Source: Streptomyces ambofaciens ATCC 23877 (GTDB lineage Bacteria; Actinomycetota; Actinomycetes; Streptomycetales; Streptomycetaceae). From it: DNA of 64,000 bases. The stretch spans positions 6,559,001-6,623,000 of the forward strand of contig NZ_CP012382.1 in the NCBI RefSeq assembly GCF_001267885.1, written 5' to 3'. The first letter of the stretch is position 1. The number at the start of each line of letters is the position of its first letter. The position numbers and the translations under genes were made by a program. The notes beneath the pieces are model-generated. The model was not told the DNA's origin. It ran no database searches and was given only the letters and a program-made list of their open reading frames with translations. Positions 33,598 to 41,909 of this stretch are shown piece by piece.

Positions 33598-33637
33598 CCC
33601 CGCCCCGGAGGAGAGTTCCCGGGAGCGGGGCGGACGC
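33598..33637 (-). terminator. Terminator of the lipoprotein gene
   Basis: CCGCCCC and GGGGCGG form a stem just beyond the stop codon of the minus-strand lipoprotein gene, with GGGAACTCTCC between the arms able to extend the fold. Confidence 0.6.
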
Positions 33638-33640
33638 ATT

Positions 33641-34276
33641 TCAGGAGGACGGCAGCTCCACGACGAAAGCCGCTTCCGCGTTCGGATCGTCCGTCCCCGT
33701 GTAGCTGACGGTCCCGCCCTTGGCGGCGACGTCGAGCACCACCTTCCCCGTGACGGACTGACCAGGCTTGTACGTCGTATCCAGGTCCGGACCCTCTCCG
33801 ACGCCCTCCAGCGTCGTGGCGTCCTGCGCGGCGTGCTCGGCGTCCTGCCACTCCAGCATCCCGTAGAGCATGACGTCCGCGGGGGCCTGGCCCACGTTCT
33901 TCAGCGTCAACGTCAGCTCCACGTACTGACCGTGCTCCGGCTCGTTCGTCGTGTCGACCTCCGCCGGCGTCACGTACTTCGCACTGACGACAGTGACGGA
34001 CATCTTCGACGTGACCTTGTAGTTCTGGCCGTAGTCGTCCGTCTCGCCGTAGTCCCAAGTCTTCGTCTCACCGACCTTGACGACGGGCGCTTCAGCCGCA
34101 GGAGCGGACGAGGACGGCTCCTCCGACGGAGCATCCGCCGGCTCGACAGAGGCCTCCGCGGCAGGCTCGTTTTTCGACGCCTCCGCCCCGCCTCCGTCAT
34201 CAGACGAGCACCCCGCTACGAGGGCGAAGGACAGGACGACGGCTGGCACCACGGCACGGCGAATGTAGGCGCGCAT
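33641..34276 (-). CDS. Prophage-borne lipoprotein
   Basis: 211 aa from the ATG at 34276 (RBS GGGGGG); an ATG at 34291 lacks an RBS. The signal peptide ends in lipobox LVAGC. A Ser/Glu/Ala-rich linker leads to a beta-sandwich domain (VELTLTLKNVGQAPADV), similar to the DUF4352/immunoprotective-type extracellular domains. As the only leftward gene of the prophage it is probably expressed in the lysogen. Superinfection exclusion is a plausible role but is inference. Confidence 0.75.
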   Translation of the reverse strand: MRAYIRRAVVPAVVLSFALVAGCSSDDGGGAEASKNEPAAEASVEPADAPSEEPSSSAPAAEAPVVKVGETKTWDYGETDDYGQNYKVTSKMSVTVVSAKYVTPAEVDTTNEPEHGQYVELTLTLKNVGQAPADVMLYGMLEWQDAEHAAQDATTLEGVGEGPDLDTTYKPGQSVTGKVVLDVAAKGGTVSYTGTDDPNAEAAFVVELPSS

Positions 34277-34360
34277 AGCGCATCCCCCCATGAATCAGTG
34301 GCCTCCCCTGGCCACGCGGAGCCCACAGCGTAAGGCACAGGCGTAGGACGAGGAGGCGCA

Positions 34361-34666
34361 ATGGCGTGGGAAGGAAGCACACGCAGAAGCCGACTCCCCG
34401 CGAACTGGCCCTCACTTCGACGCCGTGTCCTGCGCAGGGACAAGGGCCTGTGTCAGATGCCCTTCTCTGACGGGCGCTTGTGTGGGGCAGAGGCCACAGA
34501 CGTGGACCACATAGAGCCCGGTGACGACCACAGCATGGCCAACCTACAGGCGCTGTGCACGTGGTGCCACGCACGCAAGAGCGCCAGTGAAGGCGGCAAG
34601 GCAGCAGCCCTCACGCGCGTGCGTATGGACCGACCCAAGCCCACACACCCGGCCCTGGAGGACTAG
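34361..34666 (+). CDS. HNH endonuclease
   Basis: 101 aa with RBS GAGGAGG. The motif VDHIEPGDDH, then NLQALCTWCHARKS, with two Cys pairs is a full HNH/zinc unit. Small HNH proteins next to terminase genes assist DNA cutting during packaging in many phages, and a small terminase gene lies 1.6 kb downstream. A homing role is the alternative. Confidence 0.88.
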   Translation: MAWEGSTRRSRLPANWPSLRRRVLRRDKGLCQMPFSDGRLCGAEATDVDHIEPGDDHSMANLQALCTWCHARKSASEGGKAAALTRVRMDRPKPTHPALED

Positions 34667-34668
34667 GC

Positions 34669-34920
34669 ATGGCAGGCGCACACGTGGTGCTGGAGGAGGC
34701 AGACGACACGGGCGAGCAAGGCGTCAGCATCACGCGAGTGATCGTCAACGGAATCGATGTTGGTCGGCTCGCGAAGGCACCGAAGATCAGCGTCGGCACA
34801 GAGCGACGCTGCACAACGGTGACGCTCACGCTCGTGCCCAGCCGCCTGGAGATCAGAGGCGAGCACGCTGACGGTGATCGTCGAGAGGCGCGCGCCGGCT
34901 TCGGTTCGAAGATCGACTAG
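34669..34920 (+). CDS. Unknown 83-aa phage protein
   Basis: It begins MAGAHVVLEEADDTGEQGVS and contains a beta-rich middle (ITRVIVNGIDVGRL, CTTVTLTLVPSRLEI). The RBS GGAGG is at the end of the HNH gene, so the two are co-transcribed. No family recognised. Confidence 0.6.
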   Translation: MAGAHVVLEEADDTGEQGVSITRVIVNGIDVGRLAKAPKISVGTERRCTTVTLTLVPSRLEIRGEHADGDRREARAGFGSKID

Positions 34921-35186
34921 CCCCCGGGGCAGGGGGGTGATCCCCTCCCGGAAACCCTGAGCATCGTTAAGGTGCTGGGTCTCGCGCTCTGTACGGGTCT
35001 GGGGACCCAACGAGTCACACTTTCGCCCCATCGCGCGGGAGGGCGGCAGACGGCCGCACAGGGCTTCCTAGGGGCATCTGAGCCGCGCGGGGGCCGAGAA
35101 AGTGTGACGCGCCGGCCCTCTTCATCAACTACGTTTCCGCAGGTGGGAGGCTTGAAAGTGTGACCGGCCGCCACTACGATAGAGAC
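34921..35186. promoter_or_regulatory. Regulatory region with three GAAAGTGTGAC boxes and a strong promoter
   Basis: GAAAGTGTGAC occurs at 35014-35024 (-), 35098-35108 (+) and 35154-35164 (+). The third overlaps TTGAAA (35152-35157), which is 17 bp from TACGAT (35175-35180), giving a consensus promoter for the primase-polymerase gene. A repressor bound there would block RNA polymerase. Confidence 0.7.
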
Positions 35187-35819
35187 GTGCCCAAGACTTG
35201 CGAGCACTGCGCGAAGCCCCTGCCGATCATGGCCAGGCGGCATACGCGGTCGTGCTCGCCCCGGTGCCGAAAGGCACTGTCCCGCGCTGCCGCGAAGGCT
35301 GCGCGCTCGCTCCCCGTCGAGCTGACGTCCCGCGACAGGTGGGTACGTCGAGCCGGCGACAAGCGTCCGCTGACGACGACCGGCAGGGCCGCGTCAAGCA
35401 CTGACGCGAGCACGTGGAGCACCTACAAGAACGCCGCGGAGTCCGTGGCGGGCGTCGGGCTGGGCTTCGTCCTCTCCGACGCCGACGACGTGGTCTGTAT
35501 CGACCTCGACCACTGTCTCAACCCGCTCACCGGGCGACTTGCCCCGTGGGCGGCAGCCATCGTGCGCGACGCGGGCGCCACCTACGTAGAGGTGTCCCCG
35601 TCCGGCGATGGACTGCACATCTGGGGCCGCGCCCACGTCCGACAGGGACGGCGCATCCGACGCCCTGACGGAACGGCCGTGGAGATCTACGGGACCGGCC
35701 GGTACATCGCAATGACGGGGCGCCGGCACGGTTCTAGCCCCTCTATCCTGGGGGACTTGTCCTCCCTCGTTGCCCGGCTGACGGCGCACCCGAAGATCCC
35801 GACAGGGGACCACTCGTGA
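35187..35819 (+). CDS. Primase-polymerase domain protein with N-terminal zinc finger
   Basis: 210 aa from a GTG 6 bases after the -10 box, so the mRNA is probably leaderless; a GTG at 35160 would lie within the promoter. The zinc finger is CEHC...CSPRC. The primase-polymerase core has the metal-binding DxD in VVCIDLDHC, the SGDGLHIWG motif and the IYGTGRYIAMTG strand. It lacks a helicase domain, so it may need host or other phage proteins for replication priming. Confidence 0.8.
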   Translation: MPKTCEHCAKPLPIMARRHTRSCSPRCRKALSRAAAKAARSLPVELTSRDRWVRRAGDKRPLTTTGRAASSTDASTWSTYKNAAESVAGVGLGFVLSDADDVVCIDLDHCLNPLTGRLAPWAAAIVRDAGATYVEVSPSGDGLHIWGRAHVRQGRRIRRPDGTAVEIYGTGRYIAMTGRRHGSSPSILGDLSSLVARLTAHPKIPTGDHS

Positions 35820-36082
35820 CTGACCGCCCGAACCCGACGCTTCCTAGTGAGACCCTCCGGGCCGTACAGGAGCTGTCGCTGATCCTAATGGACCAGGTAT
35901 CCGACCCGGCCGTCGCCCGCCGCGTGGCGGAGTGCTTCGAGTTCCTTGACCAGCCTGGCGACATGCCGATGTCCGTCGGATGGTGGCGCCGTGCCGCCGA
36001 CATGGGCGACCGAGATGCGCGGGACTACCTCCGCGACCTGATTGACCAGGGGAAGGCCGAACGGCTCCCTGACGACGACTGA
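35816..36082 (+). CDS. Unknown 88-aa protein with Sel1-like repeat
   Basis: It starts 4 bp before the primase gene's stop. The C-terminal WWRRAADMGDRDARDYLRDL resembles a Sel1/TPR helix pair. A TCCCGACAGGGGA 13-mer lies just upstream. Function unknown. Confidence 0.65.
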   Translation: MTDRPNPTLPSETLRAVQELSLILMDQVSDPAVARRVAECFEFLDQPGDMPMSVGWWRRAADMGDRDARDYLRDLIDQGKAERLPDDD

Positions 36083-36138
36083 CGGCGTACCTCCCGACAG
36101 GGGACGGCACGGCCGTTCCTTACCTGGGAGGTACCCCC

Positions 36139-36309
36139 ATGGATGACGAGGTCGTCCCCTACGAAGACGGCGGCATTCTCGCGCCGGTCACGTCGTGGGT
36201 CTCATATCCCGAAGAAACATGCGTCCTCACCTTGGACCAGATGCGCGAGATGCTCGCGGCGTTTGACCCGTCGGAGCCGATCACCTTCATCCACGATCGG
36301 AACTACTGA
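36139..36309 (+). CDS. Unknown 56-aa protein
   Basis: ATG behind GGGAGGTACCCCC, stop overlapping the start of the small terminase gene. It is acidic (DDEVVPYEDG, LDQMREMLAAFDPSEPITF). No family recognised; tight coupling to the terminase supports it as a gene. Confidence 0.65.
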   Translation: MDDEVVPYEDGGILAPVTSWVSYPEETCVLTLDQMREMLAAFDPSEPITFIHDRNY

Positions 36310-36755
36310 TGGCCGGCCGCGGACCCGCCCCGAAGGACCCCGCGAAGCGGAGGCGCCGCAACGCCACTGAGCCGGAGACTGTCATCGCCAACGACGGTGA
36401 ACTCCGCGGCCCCGACCTCCCGGAGGGCGTCCTCCCCGGTGACGAGGAGTGGCACCCCATGACGGTCAACTGGTGGCACACCTGGCGCACGTCGCCGATG
36501 GCTGCGACCTTCCTCGACACCGACTGGGCTTTCCTCCTCGATGCCGCCCTGATGCACCACACGGCGTGGACAAAGGGCAAGTGGGAGTTCCTCTCTGAAG
36601 TACGCATGCGCTCCTCGAAGTTCGGCGCCACGCCAGAGGACCGCGCCCGCCTGAAGCTGAAGGTCGACGAGCCGCTGAGCGGCCGTCAGACGCCCGTTCA
36701 GCGCGCGGACAACGTCTCGGACATCAACTCGCGCAGAGCGCGTCTCACAGGCTAG
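36309..36755 (+). CDS. Phage terminase small subunit (element 2)
   Basis: 148 aa. The N-terminus MAGRGPAPKDPAKRRRRN is the P27-type opening. A helical body follows, and a basic C-terminal segment (NSRRARLTG). It selects viral DNA for packaging. Homologous in layout to the element 1 copy at 26787. Confidence 0.88.
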   Translation: MAGRGPAPKDPAKRRRRNATEPETVIANDGELRGPDLPEGVLPGDEEWHPMTVNWWHTWRTSPMAATFLDTDWAFLLDAALMHHTAWTKGKWEFLSEVRMRSSKFGATPEDRARLKLKVDEPLSGRQTPVQRADNVSDINSRRARLTG

Positions 36756-36766
36756 GAGGGGGCTTC

Positions 36767-38476
36767 GTGCCGCACGTAACCGTGCGCGCCCCCGGTCACG
36801 ATCGCTCCCGCTCGCTCGGGTGGATGGCGGTCGCGTGGATGGAGTACTTCGTCGTGCACGGCCCTGGCGACGTCCAGGGCGAGCCGGTGCGTCACGGAGA
36901 CGAATACACCGGCTTCGTCGTGGACTGCTACGCGGTCGACGAGCACGCCGGCAAGATGCTCTACGACTCCGCCTTCTTCTCCCGCCCCAAGGGCTGTGAC
37001 AAGTCCGGCCTAGGCGCCCGCATCGGCCTCTTCGAAGCCTTCGGCCCCTCCCGCTTCGACGGCTGGGCTGAGGGCGGAGAGGTCTACCGCGACCCGTGGG
37101 GACTGGGCTTCGAGTACGTCTACGAGCCTGGCGAGCCGATGGGCCGACCAGTCAAGGTCCCGTACCTCCGCATCATGGCGACGGAGGAAGGCCAGACCGG
37201 CAACGTCTACGACACCATCCATTTCAACCTGACCGACGAGGCGTCGCCGCTGAGTCAAATCCCGGGAGTCGACCCGGGCCTTACCAAAATCAACCTCCCT
37301 GACGGCGGGGAAATTACCCCGTCAACCGCTTCTTCCTCCTCGAAAGATGGCGGCAAGGAAACATGGGTCTGTTTCGACGAAACCCATCTCTATAACACGC
37401 CCGAACTTCGCCGTATGTACGCGACGGTTACCCGAAACCTCCGCAAGCGGAAGAAGGGTGCCGGAACGTGGTATCTGGAAACAACCACCATGTTCGCCCC
37501 CGGGCAAGACTCCGTCGCTGAGCGCACCTACGAGGAAGCCGAAGCCATCCGCGAGGGTAAGAAGAAGCGCGGTCGCGCTCGTCTTCTTTACGATCACCGC
37601 TACGGCGTCTGCAAGAACCTGAAAGACGAGGCCGAACTACGCGCGGCCCTCATCGACTCCTACGGCGACGCCATGGAGTGGATGGACCTGGAGACGCTGG
37701 TCGATGACTTCTACGACCTGCGTAACGACAGTGCCGACGGCAAGCGGTACTTCCTCAACTCCCGGACCTCCTCCAGCGACTCGTGGATGGAGCCGGACGC
37801 GTGGGAGGTCTGCCGCCGACCGGAGCCGCTCCAGGCCGGTGACCTCGTCACTCTTGGCTTCGACGGCTCCATTCGTGACGACGCCACGGCGCTCGTCGCC
37901 TGCCGTGTCTCTGACGGTCACCTCCAGCTCCTAGGAGTCTGGGAGAAGCCCGAAGGGCACGAAGGCGAAGGCTGGCAAGTCGACCGCGAAGCGGTAGACA
38001 ACTGTGTTGCTCGCGCCTTTGACCGCTACGAGGTCTGCGGCTTCTACTGCGACCCGCCCCACTGGCAAGACTACGTGGACAAGTGGACGTCGGAGTACGC
38101 CGAAGGGCTCCAGATAAGCGCTGTGCAATCCCGCCCGCTGGAATGGTGGACGAACCGCCCCACGGCCATGGAACACGCGCTTGACCGCTTCGTCGAAGCC
38201 GTTGACGACAAAGCCCTCTCCTTCGCCGGCACCGCTAAGGCGGACGACGAAGAGGAATTCTCGCGGCTGGGCGCCACGCTCACCCGCCACGTCCTCAACG
38301 CCAAGCGCCGGCCGATGGGCCGAAATCACATGGGTATCGGCAAGGAGCACCCCAAAAGTCCGAAGAAAATCGACGCCGCTATGGCGGCAGTGCTCGCCTA
38401 CGAATGCCGCGCGGATGCGGTTGCCGCGGGCATCACGAAGCGCAAGAAAAAGACCGGTCGCCTAGTCGCCTTCTGA
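36767..38476 (+). CDS. Phage terminase large subunit (element 2)
   Basis: 569 aa from a GTG at 36767. A Walker-A-like FSRPKGCDKSGLG precedes the Walker B WVCFDETHLY. The nuclease core has TLGFDGSIRDDATAL and a C-terminal Asp in KKIDAAMAA. The sequence includes GRDQDSVAER-like FAPGQDSVAERTY, also found in the element 1 copy. It translocates DNA into the head. Confidence 0.93.
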   Translation: MPHVTVRAPGHDRSRSLGWMAVAWMEYFVVHGPGDVQGEPVRHGDEYTGFVVDCYAVDEHAGKMLYDSAFFSRPKGCDKSGLGARIGLFEAFGPSRFDGWAEGGEVYRDPWGLGFEYVYEPGEPMGRPVKVPYLRIMATEEGQTGNVYDTIHFNLTDEASPLSQIPGVDPGLTKINLPDGGEITPSTASSSSKDGGKETWVCFDETHLYNTPELRRMYATVTRNLRKRKKGAGTWYLETTTMFAPGQDSVAERTYEEAEAIREGKKKRGRARLLYDHRYGVCKNLKDEAELRAALIDSYGDAMEWMDLETLVDDFYDLRNDSADGKRYFLNSRTSSSDSWMEPDAWEVCRRPEPLQAGDLVTLGFDGSIRDDATALVACRVSDGHLQLLGVWEKPEGHEGEGWQVDREAVDNCVARAFDRYEVCGFYCDPPHWQDYVDKWTSEYAEGLQISAVQSRPLEWWTNRPTAMEHALDRFVEAVDDKALSFAGTAKADDEEEFSRLGATLTRHVLNAKRRPMGRNHMGIGKEHPKSPKKIDAAMAAVLAYECRADAVAAGITKRKKKTGRLVAF

Positions 38477-38489
38477 GGGAGGTCCGTAA

Positions 38490-40016
38490 GTGCCTATCGA
38501 TGCATCGAAGGTGGAGTCTCCCGGATGGTGGCTTCAGCGCCTTGGTAAGAAGCTCCTCGACGAGCGGGAGGACGTCACCGACGCCAGCGGCGAGAAGACT
38601 CCGGGGCTCGACACCCTCCGGGACTTCGCCGAAGGTCGACCGCCCGTTCCGCACGTCCTGGGCGTCGACCCGCGCGAGGCGCGAGAGTGGATGAAGGACG
38701 CGCGTACCAACTGGACCGCGCTCGTCCTCGACTCCCCGACAGAGCGCATGCACGTCGATGGCTTCCGCTTCGGCGATCCCAACGACGACAGCGAAGACGC
38801 CCGCAAGGCGGACACCGAAGCCAACCGCATCTGGCAGGAGAACAGCCTCGACGCGGACGCGGACCTCATCCACTACGGCGCACTTTCCCAGCGACGGGCC
38901 TTCGCCCTCGTCGAGCAGGGCGACGAGGGACGTCCCGTCATCACGCACGAGACGCCCCGACAGGTGGCCGTGGAGCACGTCCAGGGTAGCCGGCGGAAGC
39001 TCGCTGCGGGCCTGAAGCTCTGGCGCGACGACTGGACCGGGAACACCCGGGCGACGCTCTGGACACCGGACCGGATTTACGACTTCGTCTCCAGATCGGA
39101 CCTCGTGACCTTCTCCGGTCGCGCGGCAACTCTTCGCGGCTGGGATGCCCTTGTCCTCCCTGATCGTCCCGACGGTGAGCGACCCAACGACCTGGGCATG
39201 GTCCCGCTCGTCCCCTTCATCAACCGCCGTAACCGGCGTCTGACCGGCTTCGCTGAGCACGAGGACGTTCTCAGCATTCAGAATCGGATCAACCTCAGCC
39301 TGATCAACCTCATGGCCGCGATGAAGTACGGCGCCTTCCGACAGCGCTGGGCGGCCGGCCTGGAGGTCGGGGAGGACCCGGTCACCGGGAGGGCGATCGA
39401 GCCCTTCCAGCTCGACATTCGCCGGCTCTGGACGACGGACGACCCCGAAGTGAAGTTCGGCGAGTTCGCCGCAACCGATCTCAAGCCCTACGTCGCAGCC
39501 GTGCAGGCGGCCGTGCAGGATCTCGCCGCTATCTCGCGGACGCCTCCGCACTACCTGATTGGTGCAGTCGTCAACGTCTCCGGCGACGCCCTGAAGGCCG
39601 CGGAAACGGGTCTGATCAGCAAGGTTCGGGACCGTCAGCGCTCCTTCGGCGAATCTTGGGAGCAAACCATGAGGCTGGCCTTCCGCGTCCTGGGCGACGA
39701 GGCGAAGGCGACGACCTTCACCGCTGAGACCCTCTGGCGTGACCCGGAATCCCGCAGCATCGCGGAGCTTGCCGACGCTGCCGTGAAAAAGAGCACTGCC
39801 GGCGTTCCGTGGCGTCAGCGCATGGAGGACATGGGTTACACCCCGGCGCAGATCTCCCGCATGGAGATCGACCGGGCGGCCGACGCGATGAATGCTCAGA
39901 CAGCCGTCGACCCGACCATGCCGCCTCCGGCCTCACTTGACGACGCTCGCGCACGACGTGATCAGCGCCCGGTGATCGGACGAGAGGACGACGACGATGC
40001 CGCTAACGCCGCTTGA
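38490..40016 (+). CDS. Portal protein (element 2)
   Basis: 508 aa, SPP1 Gp6-like. Conserved blocks include HEDVLSIQNRINLSLINLMA, YGAFRQRWAAGLE, TPPHYLIGAVVNVSGDALKA and RDRQRSFGESWEQ. It overlaps the MuF gene by 20 bp. Confidence 0.92.
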   Translation: MPIDASKVESPGWWLQRLGKKLLDEREDVTDASGEKTPGLDTLRDFAEGRPPVPHVLGVDPREAREWMKDARTNWTALVLDSPTERMHVDGFRFGDPNDDSEDARKADTEANRIWQENSLDADADLIHYGALSQRRAFALVEQGDEGRPVITHETPRQVAVEHVQGSRRKLAAGLKLWRDDWTGNTRATLWTPDRIYDFVSRSDLVTFSGRAATLRGWDALVLPDRPDGERPNDLGMVPLVPFINRRNRRLTGFAEHEDVLSIQNRINLSLINLMAAMKYGAFRQRWAAGLEVGEDPVTGRAIEPFQLDIRRLWTTDDPEVKFGEFAATDLKPYVAAVQAAVQDLAAISRTPPHYLIGAVVNVSGDALKAAETGLISKVRDRQRSFGESWEQTMRLAFRVLGDEAKATTFTAETLWRDPESRSIAELADAAVKKSTAGVPWRQRMEDMGYTPAQISRMEIDRAADAMNAQTAVDPTMPPPASLDDARARRDQRPVIGREDDDDAANAA

Positions 40017-40806
40017 TCGGCGCTACGGCTCCGCGGTCCGAAGTATTTGGACGAGCGTCCTGGGAAGGACCAACCGGTCCTTCCTGGGGCTGGGCTCGTG
40101 GCGTGACGCGGACATGCGCCGCTTCCAGCGACAGGCTCTCCCCATCATCCTGGCCGGCGAACGCCAAGTAGCGACGCTGACGGCGTCCTACCTGGAACAG
40201 CTCTACAGGGACGAGGACCCCCGGGGCCGCCGTGCTCGGCTCGACCTTGACGCTGTGACGGGCCAGGCCCTCCGTGGCGTCGACCCTTCCGACGTCTACG
40301 AACGGCCTTTCAAGGAACTGCGCGCCGCTTTGGGCGATGACGTCTCCCTCGACGAGGCCGTCAACCGGGGCGCTCACCGTCTCGAAACCCTCGTGAAGAC
40401 GGACCTGCAACTTGCTCGCACGCACACTGTTCGCGAAGTGTCGGCCGACATGCCGCGCTTCACGTACACCGTCCGTGAGCTGCAAGGGGAATACGACTGC
40501 GCCCTCTGCATCATCGCCTCCACGCAGCGCTACCACAAGCGCAACCTAGCCCCGATCCACCCCGGCTGTGACTGCCTCGTCAAGACGGTCACCGCCGACT
40601 ACGACCCGGGCCAGGTCATCGACGAGGAGACGCTAGAGCGGCTTCACGACCTCGTGGAGGAGGCCGTGGGCAAGGCGGACCGCGGAGGACGCGCGGTCGA
40701 TTACCGAAAGATCATCGTCGCCAACGATCACGGCGAGATGGGGCCCGTTCTGGGCTTCAAGGGCCAGCGATTCACCGGGCCCGACGACATCAACCTTCCG
40801 ACCTGA
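39997..40806 (+). CDS. MuF-like minor head protein (element 2)
   Basis: 269 aa. The C-terminal MuF domain has QGEYDCALCIIASTQRYHKR and IHPGCDCLVKTV. It follows the portal as in most siphoviruses of Gram-positives, and probably takes part in head assembly. Confidence 0.85.
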   Translation: MPLTPLDRRYGSAVRSIWTSVLGRTNRSFLGLGSWRDADMRRFQRQALPIILAGERQVATLTASYLEQLYRDEDPRGRRARLDLDAVTGQALRGVDPSDVYERPFKELRAALGDDVSLDEAVNRGAHRLETLVKTDLQLARTHTVREVSADMPRFTYTVRELQGEYDCALCIIASTQRYHKRNLAPIHPGCDCLVKTVTADYDPGQVIDEETLERLHDLVEEAVGKADRGGRAVDYRKIIVANDHGEMGPVLGFKGQRFTGPDDINLPT

Positions 40807-40846
40807 CGCCCGCCATGGGCCGACGACTCCCGACAGGGGATACCGC

Positions 40847-41479
40847 ATGCCTCGACGCACTCTCGCACGCCGTACCAACCTTCTGACCCTGGCGCACGAG
40901 CCGTGGACTCTCTACGAGGACGACCCGGGAGCCGGCGGGGGAGGTGGTGGAGGCGGCACGTCCGTCAACGAGCACGGGTACCCCGACGCGACCCCCGTCG
41001 CCGACATGACGTCGGAACACCAGGTCGCCTACTGGAAGCACCACGCCCGCAAGCACGAGGCTGCGGCGAAGTCGGCCCCCGACGCTGCGGAGCTGGAGCG
41101 CCTCCGGGCCGCTGAGGCAGAGCTGAACACCCGCAGGGCCGCGGAGCTGAGCGAGACGGAGCGACTCCAGAAGGAGCGCGACGAAGCCGCCGCAGAAGCC
41201 GCTACCGCGAAGGCGGAGCGCGACGCCGCAGCGCGCAAGGCACTCCTCCTCGAAGTCGCCGCGGACAAGGGTCTGACCCCCGCGCAGGCTGCGCGCCTCC
41301 AGGGCTCCACGAAGGAGGAGCTGGAGGCCGACGCCGACGCGCTGAAGGCGGAGTTCGGCTCGACCGGCGGACAGGGGACCCCCGTCCCTCGCTCTGGCGG
41401 CAACCGGGGAGGCGACGTCGGCAACTCCGGCGGCGTGTCGACGGGTGCTGAGCGCTTCCGCCAGAAGCACGGCAAGTAA
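40847..41479 (+). CDS. Capsid scaffolding protein
   Basis: 210 aa. After a Gly-rich linker (near residues 28-36) comes a long charged coiled coil (AELERLRAAEAELNTRRAAE to about residue 165), then a low-complexity tail ending RQKHGK. Position between MuF and decoration/capsid genes is that of the scaffold. The 13-mer TCCCGACAGGGGA lies 7 bp upstream of the start. Confidence 0.82.
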   Translation: MPRRTLARRTNLLTLAHEPWTLYEDDPGAGGGGGGGGTSVNEHGYPDATPVADMTSEHQVAYWKHHARKHEAAAKSAPDAAELERLRAAEAELNTRRAAELSETERLQKERDEAAAEAATAKAERDAAARKALLLEVAADKGLTPAQAARLQGSTKEELEADADALKAEFGSTGGQGTPVPRSGGNRGGDVGNSGGVSTGAERFRQKHGK

Positions 41480-41500
41480 CCACCACCTCTTGGAGGACAC

Positions 41501-41896
41501 ATGGACCTCAACCTGAAGGTTGAGTCTTTCACTCAGGACCGCCGGGATTGGCTGGGGTCCGCTCACGGCACCGACGCCCCCGTCTCCGTGACCCTCGACG
41601 TCTCGAAGTTCACGAAGGCCACTCACTACCCGGACGGCTACATCAAGTCGGGTCTGCCGCTGGGCAAGATCACGACCGGCGGCAAGTACGGCCCCTACGA
41701 CGACACGGCCACCGACGGCCGACAGACCCTCGTGGGCTTCCTCTTCACCGCCCAGGACGTCGACGCCCGCAAGGTGGCGTCAACTTCCGTCGTCGGGTCG
41801 ATGCTCATCCATTGCTTCATCCGTGAGGCGAAGCTCCCCGTCGCCGTCGACGCTGCCGGAAAGACCGACGTCGCCGGCCGCATCATCTTCGTCTGA
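41501..41896 (+). CDS. Head decoration protein
   Basis: 131 aa, beta-rich, with GLPLGKITTGGKYGPYDDTA and the C-terminal DVAGRIIFV. It resembles lambda gpD-type decoration proteins by size and position just before the capsid gene. It would stabilise the expanded shell. Confidence 0.78.
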   Translation: MDLNLKVESFTQDRRDWLGSAHGTDAPVSVTLDVSKFTKATHYPDGYIKSGLPLGKITTGGKYGPYDDTATDGRQTLVGFLFTAQDVDARKVASTSVVGSMLIHCFIREAKLPVAVDAAGKTDVAGRIIFV

Positions 41897-41909
41897 GAGG
41901 CCCTGATAC

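Noticed and set aside
40847..41479. Scaffold gene as a head maturation protease
   Set aside because: No Ser-His-Asp protease motif is visible; the protein is mostly coiled coil.
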